DNA of 64,000 nucleotides from Drosophila persimilis (taxonomy: Eukaryota > Arthropoda > Insecta > Diptera > Drosophilidae). Location: NCBI RefSeq assembly GCF_003286085.1, contig NW_020825491.1:62001-126000 (forward strand), written 5' to 3'. Position numbers and translations under genes: made by a program. Each line of letters opens with the position of its first letter. Position 1 is the stretch's first letter. Below are positions 10,219 through 21,936 of the stretch, one piece after another. Below the pieces are notes generated by a model. It was not told where the DNA came from. It worked only from the letters and a program-made list of their open reading frames with translations, and searched no databases.

Positions 10219-10684
10219 TAATACGAATACATATTTATATAATAAGAATATTTTATGTATTTTTCTAAAAATAATATATACATATGTACATATATAATAA
10301 ATATAACACATTTAACCACTATTTATTTTAAATGTTTTCTGTTTTACTTTTGATTGGTTGAATTTCACTTCCTCTTATTACAAGAGAATCATAGGATTCG
10401 TTTGAAACAGGTTTCTTCCACGTGAGGATTACACAAAAAGAATAAGTGGATTTCAGGTAGAATAGAGGTTGTAACCTTTCCCTCATATTATTAGAGTGAC
10501 CCAGTAGGAATCGTTTGAAACAGGTTTGTGAGAAGGTACTGTTGTTTTGGATATAAAAGATTAAGAAGGTGTTTGGGGGGGCCTAAAAAGATACCATTTA
10601 AAAAGGAAACCCTTAGTCCTATTTCAATAGTGAAAGTGGTTAGTTCGATACAAAACAAAAAAAAAAAAATAAATAAAACTTAAA
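10219..10684 (+). promoter_or_regulatory. Intergenic region with repeated 22-mer and polymerase promoter
   Basis: No gene seen. A direct repeat of about 22 bp (tagg.atcgtttgaaacaggttt type) occurs at 10393-10414, inside the TIR, and at 10506-10527, outside it. A TATA box (ATATAAAAGA, 10551-10560) follows, then a leader up to the polymerase ATG at 10685. The repeats could be a regulatory element; the right TIR keeps only the copy near 50180-50201. Confidence 0.4.
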
Positions 10685-13600
10685 ATGGCATCAAAAGTTA
10701 AGTGCAACATGTGTGATAAGTCCGTTGACTTTTCAGAGTTTCAATCTCATTATGAGAGATGCTCTGATTTGCGTAATAATGTGGTGTGTGATCTTTGCTC
10801 TAAGTCCATCGACTTAATAGAGTTTGATAGTCATTATGAAGCATGCTTGGGACCTAGGAATGCTTTTGAGATTCTTATGAGCAAAGGATCTAATTCAAGT
10901 GATCATCAAGGTCCTTCAACGTCAGGAGCTTCAAAACGGCCTCGATTGGATACTCCGATGGACCTAAGGATTATTGACTGTTCAATTTGCGGTGAAAGTT
11001 ACCCTTCGTCTAGGGAAAGACGCCATATGATGTCGGACCAACATAAGAATGCAAGAGCAGCTCAACTAGAGGAAAATGAAAACGTTATTTTAATTTCAAC
11101 GGAGTCGCGATTTCCTTTAAAATCATATCGTGTTCACTCAAATAAAAGTGAACAGATTGATTTAAAAGAGTTTTTTCATGATTGCAAAAGTGATATTATC
11201 AATTTATTGCGTGAGTGATACAGATCCATAGAATACAATTTAAAAGTATATGGATTATACGTTAAAAACACTGATGATGAAAGCTTAACAGAAACAATGA
11301 AGCATTTCATTACTCCATACAAACCAATATATGAAAACGAGCTGATTGATGATCATCTAAATGATACCATAGAAAATTTGATAACTCTCAGCAGTGAATT
11401 CCAGGAGAAGGATTCAGGTTGGGCAATAAAGTGTTTTAAATATTTTGAACTTACCATGATAAAACTAGAGCATATCGCTGCAAACAGGTTTATCCAAGCT
11501 CCCAAAAAAATGAAGTCACGAAATGCACTCATAAATGTTAAAAATGACGATGATTTTTGTTTCAAGTGGTGTGTTTTAGCATCATTAACCTATGGAACAC
11601 ACATTAAAACTATATATCAAACAGCAGCATTAAAAAAAATTTCCCGAGATAAGTTAACAATACCATCATCCTATCGATGCGGAAACATACGGCAAGACAT
11701 CATTTATTATGAAGGAGTAAGATTAAATTTTTCCGGAATTGAGTTTCCAATAACAAGCAAAGGAATCAAGCGATTCGAATCAGCAAATGAGGATTTTAGC
11801 ATCAATGTTTATGAAGTCGATGAGAATGGAAAAAACGTTGTGGGACCCACAGTGAGGACTAAGAAAATTCGGACTCACCACATAAACTTGCTTGGAATTA
11901 ATAGTGATAATATGCAAATGATGCATTATGCATATATAACGTGCATGAGAAAATTATGTTATTCACAACATAGTAAATCCCATAATACTGCATATTTTTG
12001 CGAGAACTGCTTGCAATTTTATAGTACAACAAATACTATATATGACACTAAAGACTGTGGAAAAGTTGCTGCTTTGTATCCTGAACCTAATACCAAAACT
12101 GTATTCAAAAGTTTTTCTAAAAAAACTATCTCCACCAGTAGTAATTTATGCTGACATCGAAGCAGTTTTGGAAAATTACCATATAAATCTTAATGATCCA
12201 TCAAAATCATCAACTACTATGGCACAGAGGCATACAGCATGTGCAGCATCATTTTATATTGTACATAAATACAATGAACATCTAAATGAGATGTGGACAT
12301 ACGAAGGTAAATATTTTAACATTCCAGCAAAGGCATAAAACTCATAAACATTATGATTTCGTTATTTCAGGACCGGATTGTATCCAAAAATTTTGTCAAG
12401 CACTTAGGATGAAAACCGATGGACTTTATGAGAAGTACTGGAAGTCCTATAAAAAATCAATCTATCAGTTTAACATTTGGGATGAGGATTACCAGGAACA
12501 CGGTGATTGCTATGCCTGCGAAAAACAAATTTCTGATGATGATCGAGAAAAATTCTTTGATCAGTTTACAGGACAATATGTACATAGGTCCTATTCATAA
12601 GCTGTGTAAACAGACATTTAGATTAAGCGATCCCTTTTTCCCGGTAGTTTTTCATAACTTATCTCGTTATGATATACATTTATTTGTTACGTCAATAAAA
12701 GATGAACAAGACCCATTCCTTGCAATAAAGAGTTATATATTGCGTTAACTCAAATTTGTAATCTCGATGAATCTTATCTTCATCAATATAAAATTAGATA
12801 TATAGATTCAAATAGATTTTTAAATTCAAGCTTAGAAAAACTCGCTAGTTATATGAACATAGCGAATTTTAAAATTTTGAAAAGTAAATATCAAGGTGAA
12901 AAATTTGATATGCTACGACGAAAGGGAGTATTTCCCTATGACTATTTGGATAGTTTTGAAAAATTTGATGAAACCCTGCTTCCTTCGCGAGATAATTTTT
13001 ATAATTCACTGAATGATGAGGAATGTAGTGTTGAAGACTACAACTTTGCTCAGAAGGTTTGGAGCGCATTTAATTGCAAATCTATTAGAGATTATTTAAA
13101 ATTATATTTGGAAAGCGATGTTTTAATTCTTGCTGATGTATTTGAGAATTTTAGGAGTCTTTGTTCCCGAGTGTACAGGTTAGACCCCATTAATTATGTT
13201 ACTGCTCCTTCAGTTTCATGGGATGCAATGTTAAAATACATAAGAGTAGAATTAGAACTTGTTAGTGATCCTGACATTTATAATTTTTTAAAAACTGCTG
13301 TTCATGGAGGGTTGACCCAATGTACTCAACGGATTGCAACAGCAAATAACAAATATTTAAATAATAAATTTAAGCCTACCGAACCCATAAATTTCCTTTC
13401 ATATATTGACGCCAACAACTTATATGGATGGGCTATGGGTCAACCCCTTCCATTTTCTAATTTTAAATTTCTAAGTAACGATGAAATTTCATCTTTCAAT
13501 ATATTTTAGAAGTACATTTGCGATATCCTGATGATATTCATAATAAGCATAATAGTTTACCTTTTTGCCCCGAAAATAAGATTCCACCAGGAGGAAAGCA

Positions 13601-14642
13601 GACAAAACTAATAGCTGACTTAAGTGATAAAAAGAACTATGTAATCCATTTGAAGCAGCTACAGTTATGTATAGAGCAAGGTATGATTTTAGAAAAAATA
13701 TCTAGAGTTTTATCATTTAATCAGTCCTGTTGGCTGAAACCTTATATTGACCTCAATACATCTCTTAGAAAATTAGCTAGCAATGACTTTGAGATAAACT
13801 TTTACAAATTAATGGTTAATGCCGTTTACGGCAAAACAATGGAGAATGTAGAAAAACGTCGTGAGGTTGCATTAGTTAAGCATTATGATTCAAGACAAAA
13901 CTCAGCAGGGTTGAGACAACGCATAGCAAGACATAATTTTCACAGTGTTAAAATCTTTGGAGATAATTTGGCTGCCATTGAATCAACTAAGTCCCGAATT
14001 TTTTTTGATAAGCCCATATACATTGGAGTTAGTATACTAGAACTTTCAAAATGGTTAATGTATGACTATTTCTATAATTTTCATTCTGTAAAATGTCCAT
14101 CATCAAAAATACTCTATATGGATACAGATTCATTTATTATATCATCAGAAGAAGATTTTTATGATTTAATTAAATTCAATCCTAATCGCTTTGATACATC
14201 CAATTACCTAGCCTCAAACAGATTCGGTATCAATCTCGCTAATAACAAAGAGCTTGGATTAATGAAAGACGAAAATGCAGGAAAAATAATGACGTCGTTT
14301 GCAGGATTAAAAGCGAAAGCATACTCATATTTAATTGCTAAAGATGATAACACTGACTATAACGTAAAAAAGGTTAAAGGCGTAAAAAAGTCAGTAGTTA
14401 AACGATTAACTCATACTCATTATATTGAATACATTAAACATAAAAAAACTTATTATGGACAACAGAGAGTTATTAGAAGTAGAGGTCATAAAATTTATAC
14501 TGAAATTGTAAATAAGATAAGTCTAAATTATAAGGATGACAAAAGATTTATATTACCTGATAATATTTCAACATTAGCTCATAATCACTATGAAATTAAA
14601 AATATTTTAGGTGCTAGTAATAATACACAAAATATGGTATAA
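10685..14642 (+). pseudogene. Polinton protein-primed family B DNA polymerase, frameshifted
   Basis: The product would replicate linear element DNA by protein priming. N-terminal zinc-binding motifs (CNMCDKSVDFSEF with HYERC, CDLCSKS with HYEAC, CSICGES with a later H) occupy the first ~120 residues. The exonuclease block has YADIEA (about 12150) and FHNLSRYDIHLF (about 12650); the polymerase has DANNLYGWAM (about 13420), KLMVNAVYGKTMEN (about 13810) and YMDTDSF (about 14120). All catalytic motifs are present, but the frame is broken by a TGA at 11216-11218, shifts near 12120, 12330, 12550 and 12748, and another near 13505. Full length would be about 1300 residues, normal for Polintons. Confidence 0.93.
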
Positions 14643-14755
14643 GTAAATTTAACATTATATTATTATTATTTTTAATTTGTGTATAATTAAAACTATATTT
14701 CAATGTAAAAAATACACAAAAATAAATTAAATCTTTAAATATTTTGCGTGCTTAA

Positions 14756-14869
14756 TTATTTTAATATACTCTTTTTATCTATCCATGAATTGTGTGTTTC
14801 ATCGAAACCTAACCATTTAACAAAAACTTGTTCTTTTTTCCTTCTAAGTATTTTTTCCACTAAGAAAGC
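14756..14869 (-). pseudogene. Polinton integrase, piece 5: C-terminal chromodomain end
   Basis: The minus strand reads LVEKILRRKKEQVFVKWLGF followed by a DETHNSWIDKKSILK-type ending and a stop at 14756-14758. VEKIL, the basic stretch and VKWLGF...SW are the classical chromodomain strands; chromodomains on integrases are thought to guide target choice. The piece is separated from the rest of the gene by BEL-1, whose TSD aaagc lies in codons of this domain (14865-14869). Confidence 0.88.
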
Positions 14870-15344
14870 TGTTCGGGCGAAGCCCGAGTGTAAATTTTAT
14901 ACCATTGTTTTATTGCCTATCAATTCACTTTCTTTTCTATTTTGGTCATTATACTAAACTAACGTAACGTAAGCGTAGCTTTATCCATGCTCGCTCAGCA
15001 ACATGCTCTCATTTAATCATCTATTCTTATCTATGCTCGCTCTTGTTATCTTTTCTTTCCTATGCCGTCGCTAAGCCGTCAGCAGCTGCGCCTGCTCTAG
15101 CAGTTACCGCTTGATATAGTTGGAGAACAGACCCCTTTTGTCCCCAATCTATTACTTTGGCTCGAGATCGGCTCGCTTGCCTCATCCAAGTGTTTCACTC
15201 TAATACTATTGTAAAAGGCTCTGGCATCTTTGGCCACCCTCAACACACAAATACCTATAATAAAATTTATAACGTTTTCGGAAATTAATAATTTGTGAAA
15301 TTATTGAACAATCATAGTCAGCGAAAAAGCTCGTTGTCTCAACA
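14870..15344 (+). repeat. BEL-1 5' LTR
   Basis: Starts TGTTCGGGCGAAGCCCGA and ends GTTGTCTCAACA; by eye identical to 20836-21310. The first bases can form a small hairpin (CGGGC...GCCCG). Confidence 0.96.
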
Positions 15345-15600
15345 TTTGGTGACCCCGACGTGATCGTCAGTAACAATTTGGAAATAAACAATTATAAACA
15401 GTGAAAATTATCCGCTAAACATAACTGTTCGAACGCGAAGCGGTTAGTTCCCATTTCGTCGCGCGCTTGCTTACAAGCACTAATACAGCTACGTGCATTA
15501 GCGGCTTCGGGTTCGCTGCACTTGCGCTTGCATACCAAAAAAATCAAACGGTTGGTTCTTCGATTCTTCTTTGTGCTTTGCTCGCTGCTGCCTGTCGAAA
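15345..15600 (+). other. BEL-1 primer-binding site and leader
   Basis: TTTGGTGACCCCGACGTGATC directly abuts the 5' LTR. TGGTGACCCCGACG has the TGG start expected of a site complementary to a tRNA CCA end; I did not identify the tRNA. The remaining leader to the ATG at 15601 holds no supported gene. Confidence 0.7.
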
Positions 15601-18600
15601 ATGGATGAGTCTAATGACGTGCCGGAAAACAGGGTGTCTTTTTACAAACTAAAGGCACTCTCAATATACAACAAAGCCGTTTCACTTCGAGAGACGATAT
15701 TGAATGATGAAAACAACCCAATCAGTGAAGATGCGCTAAGTGTTCATTTAAAATTCTTGGAAAAAATATCCGACTCATTTAATGTTACTCATTCTAATTT
15801 AGAAGAGCTTGATGTAAGCGAAATTGGCAGCGACTTAAGCAACAACTTTGACGATTTGGCGATGGAAATCGAAGTTCGTATTCGCTCAGCACTCCGCAGG
15901 ACTACCCAGAACATGCCGCATCACTCAACGATACGACCCGAGCTCAACGTTACTGCCTCCGGAAATGTACGGTCACGATATCATATTCCTGACATTAAAC
16001 TTCCCACTTTCCGTGGAGGTTATACTGAGTGGGCAGACTTTTACTCGATGTTTAGCACAGTAATAGATCAGGAGCCCTTTCTATCAAAGATTGAGAAGTT
16101 CCAGCACCTGCGCTCATGTTTGGATGGACCTGCCCTGGAGGCTGTTCGCTCTTTGGAAGTATCGGAGAGCAATTATGATATTGCATTGGACATTTTAAAC
16201 AATCGTTTCAATAATAAACGTTTAATCTTTCAGGCACACGTCGCTGAGATTCTGAGGCATGAGAAGGTTGAAGATGGGTCAACTACAAAGCTACGTACTT
16301 TATCGGACAAGCTTCATTCTCACATGAGAGCGCTTAGATCGATGGGTACCATGGAGGAAATAGCTGGATGCATCATCGTTAACTCCACATACAAGTATCT
16401 CGACTCTGATACCAGGACCAAATGGGAGGAGCTGTCGCCCCCTAACGTCATACCAACATGGGACCATTTTTCGGCTTTTTTGGAGAGGAGATGTCAAGCC
16501 ATGGAGACCATGGATCAAGCTATGTCGATTCAAATCCATAGCAGTCAGGTTGGAAAACATAAACGAATCACTCATTCAAAACACAGTCTTGTTGCTACAA
16601 ATACAATCGTATTGGAATGCGTGTTCTGTGATAATAAAGGGCATAACATTTACAGCTGCACTCGCTTTGGAAACCTTTCGCCATCTTTGCGTCTTAGAGA
16701 GGCAAGGAAGCTTAGAGTTTGCTTCAACTGTTTGAAGAAGGGACATCGGAATACCTCCTGCAGTTCAGGCTCTTGTCGCACATGCGGTGAAAAGCATCAT
16801 ACCCTTTTACATATCAACAATCCGCTGCCTACGTCAGTTAACACGGAACCTGCAAACGCTACTACGTCTCCTATTCAGACAGACTTATGCCCAGGCCCCA
16901 ATCTTTCAAGTTCTCTTGTTGCCGCTTCATCACCATGCTCGCCTCCTGCTCAGAATCTTAGCTCAGACGTAGTGCTTCTAGCCACGACAGTCATTATGAT
17001 AAAGAGTCGAGTTGGTGATCTTCTTCCTTGCCGGGCTCTTCTGGATTCAGGCTCTCAGATTAATTTAATAACCTCTCGCTTTGCTCAGAGGCTTCAGCTG
17101 AAACGAGCCAAAGGGTCGGTATCAGTATCGGGTATCGGCGCTGATTCTGCATTTCACACGGAAGGTTCAGTTAATTTGGTCATTCAATCCAGGACTTCCG
17201 ATTACTTCACGAGTCTCACAGCTCTCGTTGCTCCACGTATTACAGGAAACCAGCCTGCTTCTTCATTTGATGTATCCAAATGGGAAATGCCATCCAATAT
17301 CAGCCTTGCTGACCCACACTTTAACAAATCTCAGCGCATCGATGTACTTATTGGAGCCAGCTTATTTTACGACATTTTATGCGTTGGACAGATCAAATTG
17401 GAGAGGGGACTTCCTATAATACAAAAAACCCGTCTCGGCTGGGTTGTCACAGGTGGAGGTCAGTACTCCCGCAGCTCAGTGCTCCTAGCTGCCTCTAGTT
17501 CGACGGAATTGAGTCAAACGCCTACCGTTGGTTTGGATGAGCTAGTGCGAAGGTTCTGGGAAGTGGAAAACTGCCACGGTCCCGCTACAGAAGCAACAAA
17601 GGAGGAAATTGCTTGCGAGGAACATTTCAAAAAACATTGCAGTCGGCTTCCAAGTGGCGAATATTGCGTTCAATTGCCTTTAAAGCTGAGTGACAGTCTT
17701 CTTGGAGATTCTTATCAACAAGCCTATCGCAGATTTCTCAATCTAGAGCGCAAGTTGGTTCGCAAACCGCTTCTCAAGGCCCAATACGCCGCATTTATAA
17801 AGGAATACGTCGATTTGAATCACATGTCCCCTGTCAAAAGTGACGCACTTAAACAATGCAAATTTTTTCTTCCTCATCACTGCGTCTTAAGAGAAGACAA
17901 AACCACCACAAAACTCCGAGTAGTTTTCGACGGATCCGCTTGTACATCTACAGGATATTCCCTCAACGATATATTGATGTCAGGCCCAACAATTCAGCCA
18001 AAGTTAGTTACGACTCTTCTTCGATTTCGTACCTTTCGTATAGCATTGACTGGTGACATTTGTAAAATGTATAGATGCGTCCGTGTCTCGCCCCAAGATA
18101 GTTTTCTGCAGTGCATACTGTGGCGTGACTCACCCCTCGAGGAGCTAAGGACATTCAAGCTGGATACCGTGACCTATGGAACGAAACCAGCAGCATTTCT
18201 GGCCGTCCGTTCTATGCACCAACTAGCGGCAGACGAGAGTTCGTCATATCCAATTGGCTCTGAAGTTGTGCTGCGGGACTTTTACGTGGATGATTTGCTA
18301 ACGGGGGGAGATACTACAAATGAGGTGCTGGAAATAATTCGCCAGGTGTCAGGACTATTAGCCAAAGGAAATTTCAAGATCAGAAAATGGTGTTCCAACG
18401 ATACATATGTACTCGATCAAACACCCCATGAAGATAGGGAAACATTTGTTAAATTTACTGATGGCAGCGATGTAACCAAGACGCTAGGTTTAGCATGGAA
18501 TCCCACTTCGGATGAGCTATTATTTTCATTCTGTCCCAATCAAGTCCCTTCGAAACCAACTAAGCGAGTTGTATTGTCAACTATTGCACGATTTTATGAT

Positions 18601-20859
18601 CCACTCGGACTTATAGGGCCAGTTATTACTAAAGCAAAAATATTTCTACAGCAGCTGTGGAAAGAAAAGCTTCATTGGGATGAAAGTCTGCCAGTCTCCT
18701 TACGCACAACTTGGATCAATTTTATTCAGCAGTTTGACTCTATGCAACAAATTTCTTTCCCGCGCCTATCTTTCCTTCGAAGCAGCAACCTTGAAATGCA
18801 TGGATTTTGTGATGCCAGCATGAGTGCTTATGGAGCTTGCATCTACGCTGTTTCGCAAGGCGACAATGGAGTCAAGGCAAATCTTCTATCTTCCAGATCT
18901 CGTGTAGCGCCACTGAAGACTATCACAATACCCAAGTTGGAATTATGTGGTGCAGCGCTACTCGCTCAGCTTATGCATGAAGTGTCTTTGATGAACTTCA
19001 AGTGCTCTTATTATTGCTGGTGTGACTCCACAGTCGTTTTGGCTTGGATCAAGAATCAACCATCCAACTTCAATGTATTTGTCGCTAATAGACTTTCTGT
19101 TATTCAGGAACTCACATCTGGAATGTCTTGGCTGCACGTGCCAACTGATCTAAACCCTGCCGATATGCTTTCTCGAGGATCATTACCAGCTGAGCTCATC
19201 AATTCTCATCTTTGGAAGTATGGACCTACATACTTGACAGCCAGTAAGGATCAATGGCCAAGTACACCTGCTCTTCCAGAGCCGGTTTTGGAGGCACGAA
19301 AAACCATACTAATTACAAACTGCGCGTCAAGATATTTGGTGGAAGAATCAAAGTTTGTAAATTCCTTCCCCAAAATGCAACGAATTTTTGCGTATGTATG
19401 CAAATTCATTCATCGACGAAAGTCTGGAATAACTGTGGAGGACTTGCGTTTGGGAACCGAACTGCTTATTCGTCTTACTCAACAATCTCGTCTATCCACT
19501 GAAATAAGAGCCCTGGAAACGCGAAAGGACATCAAGGCTTCAAGCTCGATCGCCTCTCTTTCGCCATTTTTAGATGATTGCGGTTTGCTTCGAGTTGGAG
19601 GGCGTCTTAAAAACTCTACCTTGGACTTTGAAGCACGGCATCCCATAATATTGCCCAAGAATCATTCCATCACTTCTGCTCTGATACGGCACTTACACGA
19701 AAAGCACCTTCACGCTGGACCCCAGTCGCTATTAGCCATCATTCGTCAAACGTACTGGCCAATCGGTGGCCGAAAGACCGTAGCACACGTAATCCAAAAG
19801 TGTGTCAGATGCTTTAGAGTGAAGCCTCGAACTCTCGAGCAAATAATGGCAGATCTTCCGGTGGACAGAGTCAGCGAATCTCGTGCATTTTTAGTTACCG
19901 GCGTGGACTATTGCGGTCCGTTCCTGTATAAATCAGAAGTTCGAAACCGGCCCCCACTAAAGTGCTACATGAGCATTTTTATATGCTTCTCCACCAAGGC
20001 GGTTCACATCGAGCTTGTGAAGGATCTTACAACATCTGCGTTCCTCTCTGCTCTTCGCCGTTTCATTTGCACCCGTGGAAGACCGATTCGTATTTGGTCA
20101 GATAATGCCACAAATTTTGTTGGAGCGCGGAACGAACTGGCGGAACTTAAGTCGCTATTCCTAAGCGACAGTCATCAAGAAGCCGTGCATCAAGCTTGTC
20201 TCAACGATTGCATCGATTGGCGTTTCATTCCTCCTAGATCGCCACATTTTGGAGGATTGTGGGAGGCGTCAGTCAAGCTTGCTAAGCATCATCTTCGACG
20301 TGCCCTCGGATCCTCGCTTCTTGGATTTGATGAGCTGCGCACGCTCGCGTGCAATATCTGTGCAATCATTAATTCAAGGCCATTGTTTCCTCTTTCAGAG
20401 AACCCTGCAGATCTCGATGTACTCACGCCCAGCCATTTTCTAGTTGGCGCCCCTATCACAACCTTCTTGGAGCCTGACTTGGTTCATTTAAACGTCGATC
20501 GCTTGGACCGTTGGCAGAAGGTCACACAGCTTCAGCAAATCTTTTGGTCTCGCTGGCGCCAATCGTATTTAACCAGTCTTCAAGAAAGAACGAAGTGGCG
20601 CACCCGGAATCCTGAGCTTCACGTCAATGATGTCGTTCTTGTTAAGGACGAGAACTTCCCTCCTCTGAAGTGGCCTCTAGCGAGAATCCTCGAGCTCATC
20701 CCAGGAGCTGATGGCGTATCTCGAGTCGCCTTGATCAGGATGGCTACAGGTGTTAGCCGAAGAGCACTTGCAAAACTATGTCTATTGCCTCTACGAGATG
20801 AGGTGAAAGGCATGGATCCTTCCACGGGGGGAGTATGTTCGGGCGAAGCCCGAGTGTAA
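15601..20859 (+). CDS. BEL/Pao gag-pol polyprotein, 1752 aa, intact
   Basis: A single frame from ATG 15601 (MDESNDVPENR); the frame is open further upstream but without an earlier ATG in good position. Domains in order: Gag DUF1759-like (from about residue 130, PDIKLPTFRGGY); zinc knuckles CVFCDNKGHNIYSC (~340) and CFNCLKKGHRNTSC (~374) plus a CRTCGEKHH motif; aspartic protease LLDSGSQINLI (~480); reverse transcriptase with YVDD at 895-898; Pao A17/RNase H region (LEMHGFCDAS); HHCC; integrase DDE at D1436, D1501, E1555; DUF5641-like tail. It assembles particles, copies RNA and integrates cDNA. The stop lies 24 bp inside the 3' LTR. No disabling change is seen. Confidence 0.96.
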   Translation: MDESNDVPENRVSFYKLKALSIYNKAVSLRETILNDENNPISEDALSVHLKFLEKISDSFNVTHSNLEELDVSEIGSDLSNNFDDLAMEIEVRIRSALRRTTQNMPHHSTIRPELNVTASGNVRSRYHIPDIKLPTFRGGYTEWADFYSMFSTVIDQEPFLSKIEKFQHLRSCLDGPALEAVRSLEVSESNYDIALDILNNRFNNKRLIFQAHVAEILRHEKVEDGSTTKLRTLSDKLHSHMRALRSMGTMEEIAGCIIVNSTYKYLDSDTRTKWEELSPPNVIPTWDHFSAFLERRCQAMETMDQAMSIQIHSSQVGKHKRITHSKHSLVATNTIVLECVFCDNKGHNIYSCTRFGNLSPSLRLREARKLRVCFNCLKKGHRNTSCSSGSCRTCGEKHHTLLHINNPLPTSVNTEPANATTSPIQTDLCPGPNLSSSLVAASSPCSPPAQNLSSDVVLLATTVIMIKSRVGDLLPCRALLDSGSQINLITSRFAQRLQLKRAKGSVSVSGIGADSAFHTEGSVNLVIQSRTSDYFTSLTALVAPRITGNQPASSFDVSKWEMPSNISLADPHFNKSQRIDVLIGASLFYDILCVGQIKLERGLPIIQKTRLGWVVTGGGQYSRSSVLLAASSSTELSQTPTVGLDELVRRFWEVENCHGPATEATKEEIACEEHFKKHCSRLPSGEYCVQLPLKLSDSLLGDSYQQAYRRFLNLERKLVRKPLLKAQYAAFIKEYVDLNHMSPVKSDALKQCKFFLPHHCVLREDKTTTKLRVVFDGSACTSTGYSLNDILMSGPTIQPKLVTTLLRFRTFRIALTGDICKMYRCVRVSPQDSFLQCILWRDSPLEELRTFKLDTVTYGTKPAAFLAVRSMHQLAADESSSYPIGSEVVLRDFYVDDLLTGGDTTNEVLEIIRQVSGLLAKGNFKIRKWCSNDTYVLDQTPHEDRETFVKFTDGSDVTKTLGLAWNPTSDELLFSFCPNQVPSKPTKRVVLSTIARFYDPLGLIGPVITKAKIFLQQLWKEKLHWDESLPVSLRTTWINFIQQFDSMQQISFPRLSFLRSSNLEMHGFCDASMSAYGACIYAVSQGDNGVKANLLSSRSRVAPLKTITIPKLELCGAALLAQLMHEVSLMNFKCSYYCWCDSTVVLAWIKNQPSNFNVFVANRLSVIQELTSGMSWLHVPTDLNPADMLSRGSLPAELINSHLWKYGPTYLTASKDQWPSTPALPEPVLEARKTILITNCASRYLVEESKFVNSFPKMQRIFAYVCKFIHRRKSGITVEDLRLGTELLIRLTQQSRLSTEIRALETRKDIKASSSIASLSPFLDDCGLLRVGGRLKNSTLDFEARHPIILPKNHSITSALIRHLHEKHLHAGPQSLLAIIRQTYWPIGGRKTVAHVIQKCVRCFRVKPRTLEQIMADLPVDRVSESRAFLVTGVDYCGPFLYKSEVRNRPPLKCYMSIFICFSTKAVHIELVKDLTTSAFLSALRRFICTRGRPIRIWSDNATNFVGARNELAELKSLFLSDSHQEAVHQACLNDCIDWRFIPPRSPHFGGLWEASVKLAKHHLRRALGSSLLGFDELRTLACNICAIINSRPLFPLSENPADLDVLTPSHFLVGAPITTFLEPDLVHLNVDRLDRWQKVTQLQQIFWSRWRQSYLTSLQERTKWRTRNPELHVNDVVLVKDENFPPLKWPLARILELIPGADGVSRVALIRMATGVSRRALAKLCLLPLRDEVKGMDPSTGGVCSGEARV

Positions 20860-21310
20860 ATTTTATACCATTGTTTTATTGCCTATCAATTCACTTTCTT
20901 TTCTATTTTGGTCATTATACTAAACTAACGTAACGTAAGCGTAGCTTTATCCATGCTCGCTCAGCAACATGCTCTCATTTAATCATCTATTCTTATCTAT
21001 GCTCGCTCTTGTTATCTTTTCTTTCCTATGCCGTCGCTAAGCCGTCAGCAGCTGCGCCTGCTCTAGCAGTTACCGCTTGATATAGTTGGAGAACAGACCC
21101 CTTTTGTCCCCAATCTATTACTTTGGCTCGAGATCGGCTCGCTTGCCTCATCCAAGTGTTTCACTCTAATACTATTGTAAAAGGCTCTGGCATCTTTGGC
21201 CACCCTCAACACACAAATACCTATAATAAAATTTATAACGTTTTCGGAAATTAATAATTTGTGAAATTATTGAACAATCATAGTCAGCGAAAAAGCTCGT
21301 TGTCTCAACA
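20836..21310 (+). repeat. BEL-1 3' LTR
   Basis: 475 bp, identical by eye to 14870-15344 and followed by the TSD aaagc. The purine-rich stretch CCACGGGGGGAGTA just before it (20823-20835) is the polypurine tract region. Confidence 0.96.
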
Positions 21311-21661
21311 AAAGCATTTTCATCTTTAACTTTTTGGAGTTCTTGATCATAAAATGAGCCTTTGATCATTTCCCCCTTATAGTCCCCCAGTTCATATGTT
21401 ACAGGATTAGTAGACTTTACTTTTAAAATTTTAAAAACTTCGGTTGTCCAGTTTGGATCATAGCCCTTTGTAAAAATACCTTTATATTTACTTATTCTAA
21501 CAGGGTCACCAATGGAAAACTTGTGTTTAGGAAATACCTTACAAATATTATAAGCTGTTTTCAAAATAAACTCTTCATTTTGTTTGTTTACATCTATAGG
21601 CCTCATTTTTATAGTACGGTGATATGAATTATTATAATCTTTTAGTAAGTCATGCAAGGTA
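21311..21661 (-). pseudogene. Polinton integrase, piece 4: region after the catalytic core
   Basis: The minus strand encodes LHDLLKDYNNSYHRTIKM, then FSIGDPVRISKYKGIFTKGY and TTEVFKILKV with ELGDYKGEMIKGSFYDQEL. This is the standard Polinton integrase linker and SH3-like segment leading into the chromodomain (piece 5). Its upstream end is cut by the poly(A) tail of LINE-D; roughly 10-20 residues of the core's end appear missing at that junction. Confidence 0.9.
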
Positions 21662-21936
21662 TTTTTTTTTTTTTTTTTTTTTTTATTAAGCGTTGAATCC
21701 GTACATTGCATATATCGTATCTTAACAACCCAGGTAAATAGTATTAAGGAGAACAAACCTATTGCTTTATGCAAGAGGACTTATAGAGATATAATATAGT
21801 ATAGTATATAGTAATAATAAAAAAAGGTAATATTATAATATTGGGAGGGAAACTTAGAGTTGGCCAATAGTTTTGGCAAAACCCAATCTCTTCAACCGCC
21901 TCAAAGGATTTTCTATATCCTCCTTCTATGGAAAAT

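Larger units (their letters stand above)
8985..10464 (+). repeat. Polinton left terminal inverted repeat (1480 bp)
   Basis: From AGTAGTAAGGATAAGGGACGG at 8985 to GGTAGAATA at 10464 the sequence is the reverse complement of 50130-51609, equal in length. It contains the 117-aa gene. The terminal 21 bp recur inverted at 9448-9468, so the outer 484 bp of the TIR has its own inverted ends. Confidence 0.93.
14870..21310 (+). mobile_element. Complete BEL/Pao retrotransposon BEL-1 (copy B)
   Basis: 6441 bp with two 475-bp LTRs, a primer-binding site and one uninterrupted gag-pol frame, inserted in the integrase chromodomain with a 5-bp duplication aaagc (14865-14869 and 21311-21315). The two LTRs look identical by eye, implying a very recent insertion and probably a mobile copy. 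There is no env-like frame. Confidence 0.97.

Noticed and set aside
21684..21774. N-terminal extension of the integrase frame through 21774
   Set aside because: This is 3' UTR and poly(A) of LINE-D read by chance in frame with the integrase.
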